NCBI GenBank assembly: GCA_963971225.1
Contig: OZ020267.1
Coordinates: forward strand, 37,647,354-37,711,353
Source: Melieria omissa
Lineage: Eukaryota; Arthropoda; Insecta; Diptera; Ulidiidae
Length of the DNA stretch: 64,000 nucleotides
Reading direction: 5' to 3'
The notes under the pieces were generated by a model that worked only from the letters and a program-made list of their open reading frames with translations, was not told where the DNA came from and did no database searches. Positions 10,820 through 22,959 of this stretch are shown here, in pieces (the first letter of the stretch is position 1; the number at the start of each line of letters is the position of its first letter). The translations under genes and the position numbers were made by a program.

Positions 10820-11303
10820 CCCAGCAAACCAAACGATATCGAAACCAGATAGAAACGATATCGTTAAAGCGAGAATTTTTCTCGTTTTCGAGTATTGCTA
10901 CAGTGTCTAAAATGATATCGAGAACGAGAAAAATGACACTATCGTAACGATATCGAGAATTTCGAAAATCTCGACATCGTAACGATATTGAAATTTTTCT
11001 TGTTCTCTATAGAATTTTGGATACTATTACGAAAACTTCTTTCTGAAAATTGAAACAAAACGCATATTTTGCAGTATTGTCACATGGTCAGCCAATTATT
11101 CAAATTAAATAACGATTACAATTACACGTAAACTCGGTTTTGAATGCGCGCACGTTCAGGAAATCACAATTTTTCGTTTGATAAAAAAATTTTTCATTTG
11201 ACTTGGAAATATTCAAAATCTTCAAGGAAAACAATTCAAGCATTATCGAGATTATTTCGAGAAACTGTCGCTGAAAATTTATATCGAGAAATTGTTTGCA
11301 GGG
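10820..11303. mobile_element. MITE with CCCAGCAAAC ends inserted in the 88-bp satellite
   Basis: Left end CCCAGCAAAC (10820-10829) and right end GTTTGCAGGG (11294-11303) are inverted copies with one mismatch, flanked by TA on both sides (10818-10819 and 11304-11305). This fits a Tc1/mariner-type MITE with a TA target duplication. The inside is rich in short ATCG-containing motifs such as ACGATATCG and TATCGAGAA that can pair with each other. No transposase. It splits the satellite, whose last copy resumes at about 11318. Confidence 0.7.
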
Positions 11304-11317
11304 TAATTAAATTAATT

Positions 11318-11400
11318 CTCTCTACTTTCTTGACAACCCAACAGTTGATTAAAGTGAGTATTTGTAGTAATCAACAGAAATGATTCTTGCAATGATTCTT
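11318..11400. repeat. Last copy of the ~88-bp satellite
   Basis: 'CTTGACAACCCAACAGTTGATTAAAGTGAG' (given here only for its match; both halves occur in the array at 9885-10817) followed by 'AATCAACAGAAATGATTCTT' continues the array on the far side of the inserted MITE. Confidence 0.85.
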
Positions 11401-13790
11401 CTGTGCGGTGGTTTAAGTTTGGGTCAATTTGTCCGCTGTGCTAATCACATTTGACTACTTCAACACAAATACATACTAACATATTGAAATGTCATCACAA
11501 AAGCTACATATTAGAATATTTAAATTTCTTTAAATGCTGCAAAGCACAACCAATGTGCGGTCAAACGCACAGGTTTTTCAAACAATTCAATTCGGCGGAG
11601 CTTAACTTTGAAATATGTGAACTGAAAATCTGTTGTTGTGCTCATAAATTTTCAATTTACACAAACAACTGACAAACAAAAATGAAGAAATAAACCGAGC
11701 AACGCTTTGAGGCATTTGCTGACGCAACGACGACGGCCCGGGTTGGCGGTGGCGACCATACAACATGTGGTCGAACACGAACGCAAAAAGCGACAACGCC
11801 GAAAATTTGCTTGTTGCACTGGGAAACAGCAGTTGCCAGGGTTGCCAATGCGCACCCACGGGCTAATCAAAAAGCAAAATCCAACACACATACACTCGCA
11901 CTCGCACATTCGCACTTGCACACACATTTGGGCCAGTTGCGAGCAGTTTGAGTGCCGCAATGTGTTGCTGCCGACATGCTAACGGACCGCATATCCCTTT
12001 TGCCACACCATGGTGACAATTGGCCGAAAAGCCGGTTTTGTACAAAAAGAACAAAAACAAACCAAAACAAAACAAAAAAAACAAACTCCAACAAATACTT
12101 TGAACAAAACTATAACAAAAATTCATATATTTTTGTTTTTGTTTTTCAAGTTGTTATTTACGTTTCATAACGCACTTACGTGTAGTATTTGCGCTGCCAA
12201 CTACTGTTCAAATAACAACAACAATAACTAAATATAGTAAACAAAAACAACTAACACAACTCGATATGCAAATATCTGTGCATGTATGTGTGTGTGTGTT
12301 GAATAAGTGTTTTTCTGGGTGTGCGTGTTTGTGTGTGTGTGAGTGGGTTTCTTGTTTTGGGCAACACTCAATAGATCCCATTTTGTTGCTGGCCGTTGCA
12401 TTGTTGTTGCTCGCATGTGCACAATGTCCCTGAGAGATTTTAGAATTTTTCCACAATTTTGATTTGCATAAAACTTAACAATAACACGAAAATGAAAATG
12501 GAAAGTTGTCAATTTAGTGGCAACATTTGGCAACAATAACAATAACAACAACAAATGCACAAAACCACAAAACGAACAACCATCACACAGCAATCACAAC
12601 TTAACAGCACACAACCGCTGCACGACAGCGCGCGTGCAGCATAAACAACAACAACAAAATGCTAGAAATGAGAAATTAGAAGCGACAGGCCCAGTCGACG
12701 ACGGGCGTGTGGATTTATTTTGTTGCGTATGCAAGTGGATTTTTATACGTTTGAGACATTGATAAGTGAAGCGCCAACCGACAACTGCAGTTGAGGCAAT
12801 TGATATGGACAACTTTGTTGTTGTTTTGCTGAGACAAACGATATCTCTCTGCTGTCGTAGCAAAGTTTTTTTTTTTAAATTTTGCAGAAAACTTTGGCAA
12901 ATAAGTTGAAGATTTTTTGTATTCAACTGAGTTTTATTAACTTTTATCATATCTTCTTAATATTTCAATCAAAGTGAATAGCAACAATTTATAGAATGTT
13001 TTTCGATTTGTCTTCTCATTTACACATTTATTGCATTTTACAAACAAAAATTCACACAAACTTTCAATCAACTTTCGATGACTTCTTGCCAGAGTTGCCA
13101 ATAAGTTTCTAGTGTCTGTCGTAATTACATACTTTTGCCAACGTTGCTTCAACAGTTCGACGCCATAAAAAATTCAACACAAAATACAATTTTATAGAAA
13201 AGTTAAACCATAAAGAAGTCGAGGCAAAGTTAATTAACGTAAAAGTAATTAACCCTTTTGCTGCCATGAAAAAGCAAACGAAACAAAAATATAATGGCGG
13301 ACAAAATAAGAATCCTCACTGCCCGAGTAAAACATAATAGCAAGAAAAAAAAAGCAACAAATTAGCAACAACAATAAACGCAACAAGCCTGAAACCAAAA
13401 AAACAAAAAAAAATTAGTACGCATGCAAATTGTTTACGCGCCAAAGCAGCGGCGCGCGGCGACGAGAAATTCGCCATGAATGCTAAGCAAAAACAAAGCA
13501 ATGCCAAACAATGGCCAACAATAACAAAGTCAGCGCAAAATGGCAATTGTTATTGCCGCCAGTGCCAGTGCCACACAATACCCACTATTCGCTTCTATAT
13601 AAAATTGTTTAGAGACGCAACTTTCAAGCACGGCAGCAAATCTGGGCAACAAATGTTCGAGTGGCGCCAAGTGGCGAGTGCCGGAGAGTCGAGTGTGCCA
13701 AGAGCACTGAGCGCTGAGACGACACGAAAGTGTTTCATATTAATTGCTGCACATTCTTTTCGGTGCAATTAGCTGCAAAATGCGAGCCAG
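11401..13790. other. Unique non-coding DNA, CA- and CAA-rich
   Basis: Contains CA/TG runs (about 11885-11925 and 12285-12345), CAAAA runs (12040-12080) and CAA runs (12210-12235 and 12530-12660). Many overlapping open frames exist on both strands, but none shows a domain or a consistent frame. No gene is supported. The composition is typical of fly introns or intergenic DNA. Confidence 0.55.
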
Positions 13791-15425
13791 AATGGCCGGC
13801 GGCTGTTTGAAGGTTGCGGCAGCGGAAAACTGGCGTAAGAAATGCTTGAAATGTGGTAAAAAAAAAATCGGTCAGGGTCGTGTGATATGATGCGGACAGA
13901 AGTGGCGCGAATGAGCGGTGCAATTGAAAACAGGAAATATTGGGAGTTCAAATTTATTTTGCTCAACACGTCAGAGTGCCTTCCTCTAGGAGGTTTCGTA
14001 CATTACTTTTGAACCCAATCCCACTTGAAACCATACTTTGCAACAAACAAATATTGGGAGGGACTTGAACCCGGGAAACATGGATTGCATAGCAATTAAA
14101 AAATATTGTTTGATTTTATTGCTACCTCACTGTGTTGCCACAGTGTTGAAAAGCTGGTTTTCCATTCAAAATTTTTCACTTTGAAATTTTGCACTTTCAT
14201 TGAACTGTTGCTACGTATTGTGAATACCGTAAATGAAATCTCACCAAGAAAACTCAAAGAGACCATTTTTTAGATAAACAATGCTCTGAAAAATTTTATA
14301 ATTCATTGTTTAAAAAAACATATTTTTGCTATGCAGAAAAACACAATGAAAGTGTCAGTGAAAAATATTTTAAAACTTATTTTGCGCAGCGGCCTTAAAT
14401 CGTTGTGTGCTTATTGTCAGCGGTAAACAGGCACAACAATTGAGTTCATGCAGCGAAATAAGCTACAAAGTCGGCATTTTATTTGCCTTTCCGCTCTTCG
14501 GGGCCAACAACTGTGCGGAGCATCGTTTATGGTTGGAATTTTCGCAAAAGTTTAAGTTGGTTTTATTTGCATTTGCACATTTTTTGTTAAATTCTTTTTG
14601 CACAAATCATATTCGACTTTTCGATTTATTGTTGCTGTTCACTTCAATGGTTGCCACGTTGCCTGCGGTGTGTTTTTGTGTATTTGTGTTGGTGCTTTTG
14701 AAATTTAAAAAATGCTAAATTCAATCACAGCCAATGGTAGAGTCAACGTTGCAAAAATGAATGAAAAAATGATATTTAAGTGAAACAAATTTCAAGTTGA
14801 GTGATTTTGAGGAAAATTATTTGCTTCTATCAGGAGTTCTATTCAAATATTTCATATGTATTTGCTGATTTATGTCAATAAAATACGGTCGATAGTTGCT
14901 TCCTTGGGACCTGCGCAAAAATTGATTATGGATTGTGGACTAATTCGATGAATTTGCAATTCTAGCATTCAACAGTAAAAAGCTGTAGTCGCAAGAGTAA
15001 ATTCTTTCTAAGGACCTCACTACGTTCTCAGCAGAAGAGAAACCAGAGGGAAAGTGGGTCCTTTATGTTCAAATTTTGTTCGTTCCTGATGGTATTTAAG
15101 CAGAATATTTGGTATACGATCCAATCTTGGAGCTCTGCAAGGGCAGATATTCGATATTTTTCACAGATCACTTGGCAGAACTAGACTCACAACTTTTATG
15201 AATGGTATCCAACAGCAGAACCCGTTTTCTTGAGGTGAAATACATTAATTCGTCTGTCCCCATGAAACGTTTGTTCTCATTTGGTATGCATGGACGTTAG
15301 ATATGATTTAGTGTTGTATGGATATTCTTAATAATAGGTTCTCGATGCTCCGCAACCTCTCATTTTGTGCGGTTTGGTGAAAAAGTACATGAGCCAAAAA
15401 ATTTTGGGGCTAGATTGGGGCTAAA
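13791..15425. other. AT-rich unassigned DNA, no gene found
   Basis: Apart from the SINE-like fragment at 14040-14095 I see no product, array or transposon end. A short stretch (about 14005-14050, 'TTGAAACCATACTTTG') resembles 17215-17255, so part may be old transposon DNA. The plus-strand open frame at 14407-14718 is TTG/T-rich and has no domain. Confidence 0.4.
14040..14095 (-). mobile_element. SINE remnant: tRNA-like B box
   Basis: On the minus strand, TAATTGCTATGCAATCCATG followed by CCCGGGTTCAAGTCCCTCCC looks like the anticodon and T-arm half of a tRNA. The 5' half and acceptor pairing are missing, so it is not a tRNA gene but probably a SINE head fragment. Confidence 0.4.
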
Positions 15426-16159
15426 TATGCTCCGTTGCTGATGGAAAAATTTGTTGAAGCTTCGAAATATCAATTACGATTTCGATTATATTCGAAATAA
15501 AGCGATTAATGGAGCTTCGACACTACACTTTGATTTTTGCTTCTTAGAAACCCAATTGTTCACAGCCTCACAGCTCCGGTTGTATGGGAGGCGACCTCTT
15601 GCGGTGAATTTTTGAACTTTAATTAATTTTGTATTTTTTGCACTCAGGAATGTTGACGACTGTTGAATAAATCATTCAAATCGGTTCAGTAGTTTCCCAG
15701 ATACGATGTTTCCTCGCTTACTTTACTACATTTACAAGTGTGGAGCCGATTCCATTGAAAATTATTAGTTTTGTATGGCGAGAGAGCGATGGAGAGAGCG
15801 ATTATGTTTGTATAGAAAAAACATTCGGAGGGGAGCCCACTTTAAAAAAACGATGATTTTGTATGGGAGCGTCTTTAAAGATTGGAGAAAGGGGGTAGGT
15901 GTGTTCGAAAGAAATATTGAAGAGGAATGTTAGTGGGGTCAGTCCAAGATTTTAACACTCTAAGAGCAACTTCTGAGCAGCTGTGGTGCAATTTATCGAG
16001 ATTTTATTTTCAATCACTTTTGAAAAAATTCGTAAAAATTTTTACTGGATCCTGTTTGTTTACGCCAAATCTACAGTAACGAGAGAGAAACTGAAAGCGT
16101 AAAGTGACAGTTCATTTCGTGAGAACTTGCAAGTTCTTACTGGAGAAATTTTGTCCAGT

Positions 16160-16385
16160 AGATAACTTTTAGCCAGTTAGAAGAAGAACAAGAAAAACAT
16201 ATGACTGGCTGCCATATGATCGACTGCAAAGAAAACTAAATTTTGTAAACATTGGGAGGAAAATGCAACCGGCAAAGAAATTGTGCGTTCGTGAGTCTGC
16301 TGACCAACAACCGTCTTGCTCAGCTTTACTTGCTGCAGCTGAAAGGGAAGAATCGTAGATTGAGCCGAACGAACCATTTGCCTTT
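16160..16385 (-). repeat. Dispersed repeat, second copy at 29341-29525
   Basis: Read on the minus strand, 'CTGAGCAAGACGG', 'CAATTTCTTTGCCGGTTG', 'CAATGTTTACAAAATTTAG' and 'TTTGCAGTCGAT' align along ~180 bp with 29341-29525 on the plus strand. It lies inside the ~600-bp insertion of the inverted-pair arm. The element class is unknown. Confidence 0.6.
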
Positions 16386-16470
16386 TGCATTAAATTTCTA
16401 TTTGAACTGAATTTTTCCTACCGCTTCAAACCACAAATGAAACTTTTAGATCAGCTATTTCGTTCGTTCT

Positions 16471-16545
16471 TTAACCCTCCTGTTTACACCCTTTTTACTG
16501 TGTATTGTGAGTGGGCCAAGTCCCAGTGGTGTAACCAAGAGTTAA
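16471..16545. mobile_element. Possible tiny TTAA-flanked MITE (75 bp)
   Basis: TTAACCCTCCTGTTTACACC on the left and GGTGTAACCAAGAGTTAA on the right form imperfect inverted ends, with TTAA at both borders (16471-16474 and 16542-16545). This matches the other piggyBac-like MITEs here but is short and partly decayed. Confidence 0.5.
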
Positions 16546-16994
16546 AACTTGCAAAATCTTACAAATTGCTGTTTATTTACTTTTTTGGATAGTTTGATTT
16601 TAGGGAGCGTAAGCTGGCTTACTCTCTTGATATTTTTTACTGGATAATTTTTACTGGAAATCTTGCCAAACAGACCTAATTTTCACTTTTAATATGAAGT
16701 TTTATCAAATACGTTTGTATGGGAGGTGGTGGAAGTTTTGATCCGATTTCATTGAAATTTTGCACATTAAGTTCTTTACTCATGCAATACTGTATACCGA
16801 ATTTGATTTATGTACGAACGTTCCTTCTATTTTTGCCACTTCGCTATATGAACTCACAACACTGACGGAGCACAGTGCACCTACAAGATTTACAAGATTT
16901 CTAGCGTACTGATTTTTTAGCTCCAGAACTATTTAACAAGGGATTCACAATGGGTCAATTGACCAACGAGTGGAAGTGCCTCTCTGTGTCGCAC

Positions 16995-17539
16995 ACACCC
17001 TTTCCTAACTAACCTAACTTAACCATTTTCTTAGAAATTCTTGTATGTGATCCCAGAGCTCATGGAGTCTACAGAAAGGTTTGAAATCTACCAGAGAGCG
17101 CATTGCATCTGTTTTGGCAAAGCGATCGGCTGTTGATTGCCTTCGTGATCTTCGTGCCCTAGGACACAGTGCAATTCTATAAATTTCAATTTTGGTGGGG
17201 GATACACATAAACACTTTTTGACCCCAATACTATTTGAAACCATATTTTGTTGCCTGAGAAAACAATTGTCGTATGTGGTATTAATTTCAATGGAACATA
17301 CGACATTCGTTTTCTGAAGCGACGATTTGCCACCCAAAATTTTTGTAAGAAACATATATTTGGCAGGTTTGATCCCCTAAAATCTTATTGCGTAAGATAT
17401 TTGAGCTAAGACCTACCAGTTTATTTAGGAGATAAGAGTAATTCTTGACCAGTTTTAGGGCCGCTTGACTGTCTGTTTCAATGATATGGATTTCGGCCTG
17501 GAAGATGGCATCTAATTTTTCCAAAGGAAAGCCGACCAT
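16995..17539 (-). pseudogene. LINE relic: RNase H domain
   Basis: The minus strand from 17539 reads LDAIFQAEIHIIETDSQAAL, the start of an LINE RNase H domain (FQAE acidic residue, then DSQAA). Further on, after frame changes, it reads VLGHEDHEGN and ADRFAKTDAM, corresponding to WVPGHxxxxGNxxADxLA. Its 3' side ends near CCTAACTAACCTAACTTAACC (about 17002-17023 on plus), the TTAGG-like tail seen at other LINE relics here. It has several frameshifts and no RT domain, so it is a 5'-truncated, dead copy. Confidence 0.75.
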
Positions 17540-19516
17540 ACCGTAACAATTTTATTTGTTCCTTCTTTTTGGAAAGAATTTTGCTACTTTGTGAAAAACA
17601 ATTTTAATTATTCATAAAACTTTTTGAACCATTAGGACTGTTTTGACGCAGTCAATGTGTTCTGTAGCGAGTCTTTCGCTAGTGACTTCGAATTCCGAGA
17701 TATTGTTGCAACTATCGAAAGTCTTATAAGCCTTTCGGAGTTGATTAAAGTATTCTTTAGACAAGTGAAAGCAAACAAATGCATTCAAGTCTGAAACTAG
17801 TTTTTGTCACAGTTGAGCACCGAAAATTCGCGCAATTTCCAACTGTATGAAGATTTAAATGTTAAGCCAAAGAATTTAATTATTGCTTAGTTTTAAATTA
17901 ACATTAGCCTAAATTACTTAGTTGCTATTTTGAGTACAGTTTAAGTGAGACCTAATCTTTAATACGACTCCAAGGACTTTAGCTGGCAAGCGAGTTGTCA
18001 CAATGTGGCACCAGGCGGAGCATTAAAGCATTCGTTGCTAATTTGGCCGGTACTTGACGTCGCAATTGCTCGCCATACAATAACTTTGCCTAACTAAGCC
18101 AACTTGAGTAATTACCAGCTCGGCATCTTGGCGAGTTTGTCTAGCACTGATTTGGCTGGCTGGCTGCCACTTTTATTTCCATTTGCTTTCACACCCGGCA
18201 AAGACGCACAGGCACTTTATTACACACGCACACACACACACACAAACGCAAATAACAACACACTGACATGTGAGCTGGCAGCATGCACGCACACAAACAC
18301 ACACACGCAAGCAACAGCAAATAAATGGCTGACGGCGATAATAACAACTATAGCAGCCATAACAACTTAAACAATCTACTCAACACTTTGGGTTCTGCTG
18401 CAAATTACTGCCTGCTGCTGTTGCGGATGTTGTCTGCTGGCGTCGCTGCTCATCCGTCGTTCATCGTTCGCCGTTTGCTGTCGCTCCGTCAGCGTTCATG
18501 TTCACGTTCGCGTTGGCCGACTGGCTACGTTTCGCTGCCTTTCTTTTGCAGCTGCGTTTTCGTTTTTTGTGGCTTTCTGCTGTTTCCTTTTTGTTGCAAT
18601 GCTGTTGCTGTTGTTGTAGTTGTTGTTGTTGTCGTTCGTGTTATTGCTGTTAGCACAGCTTCTCGGCGTCTCGCATTTAACATGCCGCAAAATGACTTGT
18701 TTCCGCTTCCGCAAACTGATAGATGTCATTAGGGCCTTCGCCAGGCGGTCGGGCGCCCATTTCGGCAGCTCGGGCGCCCTTGGCGCTGGGCGTTTGTGCG
18801 TTTCGGTTGCCGTCATTGTTATTGTAGGCGTTTGCATGTCTCTGTTGGCTGACTGGCTGGTCGACTATGTTGAGGCATGTCTTGACGGTGCGTTGGCATT
18901 TACGCCGGCAGCGCGTTCGGCAATTAAAGCCAATTATGCTGAAATAATTGTTTTCTGGCGCACATTGCTTTCGTTGCTTTCGTTCGCGCTTGACTTTTGC
19001 TACTATTGGCTGTTGGATGCTGCTACTGTTGCTGTTGCTGGCAAAGCTGTTAAATCTCGGCACTGCAAAGTACTTTTTGTTGTTGTTTTTCTTATATTTT
19101 CTTTTGTTTGTGGGCTGTGTTATTGTTGAAGAATTAATTCTTCAAAAAATTTAAGCCATATTAGGCAAATTTGTGGCTTTGGAATTAATGAGAAAATTGG
19201 ACTATAATTAAGCTGAAAATTGATGGCTGCTGACGCTGCTTAAAGCTTTGGAAATTGATTACAAATACTTAAAGATGATTTAAGAATTTATTAAAATTGA
19301 TGAAAGATGTGAAAATTTAATATTTGTAACAATTTTTAAATGTTGAACTTCTTTGAAACTTTGTTCAGAATACCAGATTAGAGCGTAAAAGCGATCATAA
19401 AAACTCATTAGTCGTTTCTATATGACACTTGAAATCGTTGTTGAGCATAGAAAAAATGGTTTTACAAATGTCCAAATGTAAGAATAGTATTACTTACTTT
19501 CTTCTCTCAAGGCGTC
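17540..19516. other. AT-rich flank, then unique GC-richer TTG/CA-rich block
   Basis: 17.5-18.0 kb is AT-rich with no recognisable content. 18.0-19.1 kb is unique DNA with CA runs (18220-18310) and TTG runs (18600-18650). The 169-codon plus-strand open frame at 18620-19129 is mostly Leu/Val/Cys from TTG-type codons, overlaps equally long antisense frames and has no domain, so I do not call it a gene. 19415-19516 resembles 22705-22835 (about 100 bp), a small dispersed repeat. Confidence 0.5.
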
Positions 19517-20456
19517 TCACAGTGTTGCGAGTTCATATAGTAAAGTGACAAAAATTTAAGTAGAGGTCGTACATAAATAAAATTTTGTATTCAATTATTG
19601 TATGAATAAAGAATTTATTGTGCAAAATTTCAATGAAATCAGACCAACACTTCGACCACCTCCCATACAAACGGATTTGACAAAACTTCATATTAATTGT
19701 GAAAATTAGCTTAGTTCTTAAAGACTAAATTCAAATATTTGTTTTTTAATATAAATTTATTTAGAAATGTTTATATAGATAAATTGCGCTTTTTTCAAAA
19801 GTGATTGCAAACAAAATCTCGATAAATTGCTCCACAGCTGCTCAGAAATTGCTCTTAGAGGGTTAAAATCTTAGACTGACCCCCACTAATTTTTCCGCCT
19901 GAATATTTCTTTCTAACATATCTACCCGCTATCTCCAACCTTTAATAAGGCTTCCATTCAAAATCATCGTTTTTAGAAAGTGCGCTACCGCTGCTCTCAG
20001 GTTGGTCCCAGACGTATCATATCTAAGACTGACCCCCATTTATTTTCCCTTCCGAATGTTTTTTCTATACACACCTAACCGCTATATCCAAGTTTTAAGG
20101 TGGCTGCCATACAAAACTAGTAATTTTCAATGGAACTGACTCCACACTTGTAAATGTAGTAAAGTAAGCGAGGAAACATCGTATCTGGGAAACTACTAAA
20201 CCGATTTGAATGATTTATTCAGCAAACGTCAACATTTCTGAGTGCTAAAAATACAAAATTAATTAAAGTTCAAAAATTCACCACCAGAGGGCGCCTCCCA
20301 TACAAATAAAGTAGTTAGGTTGTCAACTTCAGGGTTTGTAAGAAAAAAAATCAAAGTGTAGTGTCGAAACCCGTCTATTTCGAATATAATAGTAATCGTA
20401 TTTGATTTTCTGAAGCTATCTTCAACAAATTTTTCCATAAGCAGTAGAGCATTATT
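19517..20456 (-). repeat. Dispersed repeat, right arm of the large inverted pair
   Basis: This is the reverse complement of 15426-16866 without the latter's ~600-bp insertion. Matches include 'CACAGTGTTGCGAGTTCATA', 'GAGGAAACATCGTATCTGG' and 'CATAAGCAGTAGAGCATTAT'. It contains an inner tandem duplication (about 19870-19930 and 20030-20090, both with 'AGACTGACCCCCA'). A 95-codon open frame (20259-20546, minus) spans the end but has no recognised domain. Confidence 0.75.
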
Positions 20457-21040
20457 TGACCGATTGCGTTCAACCAAGCGGTGAAAATATCGCAAATTTG
20501 CTCTCAAGTTTTTACTGAAAAATGTCAATAACTTGCATTCGTGCAAATATGAGCAGCTGAAAATTTTATATTTTATTTTATTTTTAAAAATAAAAAAATT
20601 TTATTTATTTTATTTTAAATTTTATTTTTTTTTAATATTTCGAAAGTAATAAAATGTGCTTTTTTAAATCACCTTTAAAGTTTTAACTCAGTTTTTATTC
20701 ACCTATTTTTCTTTGTTCAAGTGTCTTCATAACAGTACTGCTCAGAGGTGAGAAGAATCGAAGAATCAGCGAATTTTTGGTCTTGCCAGACCTAAAATAT
20801 ATTAAACTTTAGACAATAGTAAGTTTTAGGAACTCGCTCATAATTGGTTTTGAAATATTGAACCTCAAAATGAAAGCACTCAATGCTGTGAGAGTGAACT
20901 TTAAGAGCTCATAACTTCTATATTATCCTATAGTTTTTCTTAAGACTTGGGATTTCTCTTAATTAAAATATTTGCAACAAAACCTCATACTCAGATTTTG
21001 TGGTTATAACATTGCGTTTTGCCATTTTTGTCACTACTCG
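20457..21040. other. AT-rich DNA, no gene found
   Basis: Includes a run of ATTTT/TTTTA-like sequence at 20560-20640. Nothing else is recognised. Confidence 0.5.
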
Positions 21041-21140
21041 CGTCTTCTCCACTTGGTCACACCAAGAGTTGGTAGGACGTCCCCAAGTTGGTCCCTTCAC
21101 AGGAAAGAAGGTCTCCATCTTCCTCGTCGCCCTCCCTTCA
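21041..21140 (-). pseudogene. RTE-like LINE relic, second copy
   Basis: The minus strand reads RDQLGDVLPTLGVTKWRRRE directly after a TGA that stands where the family's RW tryptophan would be. This is the same C-terminal block as in the relic at 790-1068 (R-stop-KNQLEDVL, then LSVANWKRC). At the nucleotide level both share 'GACCAACTTGGGGACGTC'-like sequence. Only ~100 bp survive. Confidence 0.6.
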
Positions 21141-22704
21141 AACTACCCGTTGTATAAATCATTAATTTATTAGTAGTTAGAAATCGTCAATTTACAAATG
21201 TTGCGTATACGCCCCGTGCAGCACTGCAATCGCCCATCTTGCCGCCTTTTTGTAGCATTTTTTGCGCTACCCACTATACCAAAACAATTTGCGAAAATTC
21301 TAAAAACACGCACACCCACACATACAACAACAACAGCAACAACCACAACTGCCTAAATGTCTGTACATATGAGCCAAAGCATCATCATCACCATCACCAC
21401 CACCAACCACCGTCACCACTATTCCATCTATGCACTAAAGAATTTCCATTTTACACCAGCAGCAAACTAGCACAACAACACATACACACAACAAATGAAT
21501 AAATGAAAATAAAAAAAAAATGCAACAAAACCAACTATGCAGTCACTTTGGGCATTGCATGCGCACAGGACAATGCAATTTATGGCGTTCGTTGTAAATA
21601 TTTTACGAGTCGTAATAGTTGGGTTGTTGTGTGTGCGCAGCTCGTTCTCGTCATTGTTGTTGTTGTTGTTAGTTACATTGTGGTGTCGCATAATTAATTG
21701 CAAAGCAATTTTTTTTAGTGTCAAACAATTAAGTGTGCATTTTTTCACATAACTTTGCACAATGCAAATTTAAATAAATAAACCGCGATGGCTGCTTTTT
21801 CGACAAGGATTTCTAGTCGTAGGAATGGTTGAAGGTAAATAATTTAAAGTTGACCGCATTAGCAGCATTGGGACGCTGCTGTGTGAGTTTGAGTTCTCTT
21901 CCGCCTCATTCACTCACTCGCCGAGTTAGTTAGCGTTAACTAGTTGCAAAGGCCTCATTAACCCCAACGCCAATGTGCGCTGCAATGCAATCTACATTAA
22001 TTACTTCATTACCCAAATTATTTAAACAGTTAGGCGGCACTGCGTTCTGCCCCCCCGCCCAGTCATAACAATAACAAGCACAACAACTACAACAACAACA
22101 ACAACGAATAACAGAACAAAGCACATTGCACAGCTGGCGAATGCGCAAAGTTCAACGCAACATTTTACCTAATCTTAATTTTAATGTGTTCTTTTGTTTG
22201 AAATGTGCGCACCGAAAAAACAAAACGAGCCCTAAAAATAGGCAAAAACGTCTGGCAGAAAATGGTGGCCAAAGTAAACAACGACGACGACGCAAAATAA
22301 CAAAGAAAACAGATTTCATCCTTCATAATTTTTGATGAGCTTTCCCCAAAGCGGACCCACACTGCTTGCCCACAACAAAGGCCGATTGCGCGCCGTTTTC
22401 ATGGCTGCCACTTTTCTTCACTGCGCCGTCAAATTTTTCGCCTGTCCCGTGCAGACTTTATTGTTTTTATGTGAAAAGTTAAATAGAAAAACCTCACGCG
22501 GATTACAGAGTACTTTAGTCTAATTGGAATAAATTTGACATTCGAATTGCCGTAATGATGCTTGTTGCCGTGGCATTTGGTATTTCGCTGATTGTTGTTG
22601 TTCTTACAATATTATTGCTGTTGATTTTTATTTCTGAATTTTTCACATTTCGTTGCATTATTTTTGGGTAATAGAAGTAGTCGAGACCGTCAATTCTATT
22701 TAAA
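21141..22704. other. Unique non-coding DNA, CA/CAA-rich
   Basis: CAA runs (21320-21350, 22080-22105), a CAT/CAC run (21375-21410) and TTG runs (21650-21670) dominate. Overlapping short open frames have no domain. No gene is supported. Confidence 0.55.
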
Positions 22705-22835
22705 ATGTTTCTACATGATACTTGAAATCGTTGTGGGATATCAAGGAATGGTTTTGCTATATGTGAAATGTTCAAATATTTTGAATGAAGACTCGAACTA
22801 GAGTCAACACTCGACTACTTACCTTCTTAGCTGGT
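22705..22835 (+). repeat. Small dispersed repeat, related to 19415-19516
   Basis: 'ACTTGAAATCGTTGT' then 'AATGGTTTTGC' then 'AAATGTTCAAAT' and 'ACTTACCTTCTTAG' align in order with 19418-19510. The class is unknown. Confidence 0.45.
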
Positions 22836-22959
22836 CATAAGGCCGACTTTACCGGGTTTCGGCCTGGCACAATCAACCTCTCCTGGCACCTCTGCTTTGG
22901 GCGCGCCATCTCCAATGTCATAGTTACATAAACTTTGAAAAAATTTAAAATTAACTTTA

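Larger units (their letters stand above)
15426..16866 (+). repeat. Dispersed repeat, left arm of a large inverted pair
   Basis: The sequence from 'GCTGATGGAAAAATTTGTTG' (about 15438) through 'GAATTTTTGAACTTTAATT', 'ACGATGTTTCCTCGCTTACT' and 'CAGCTGTGGTGCAATTTATC' to 'CTATATGAACTCACAACACTG' (16866) reappears inverted at 19517-20456. This copy holds an extra ~600 bp (about 16049-16650) absent from the other, flanked by the short direct repeat TTTTTACTGGAT, so that part is probably a later insertion. The family is unknown to me. It could be an old non-autonomous transposon. Confidence 0.75.

Noticed and set aside
13585..13605. Core promoter (CTTCTATATAAAATT) upstream of a short open frame
   Set aside because: A TATA-like word alone in AT-rich fly DNA is common. 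No gene follows.
18620..19129. 169-codon hydrophobic open frame
   Set aside because: Driven by TTG/GTT runs. Overlapping antisense frames are equally long. There is no recognisable family.
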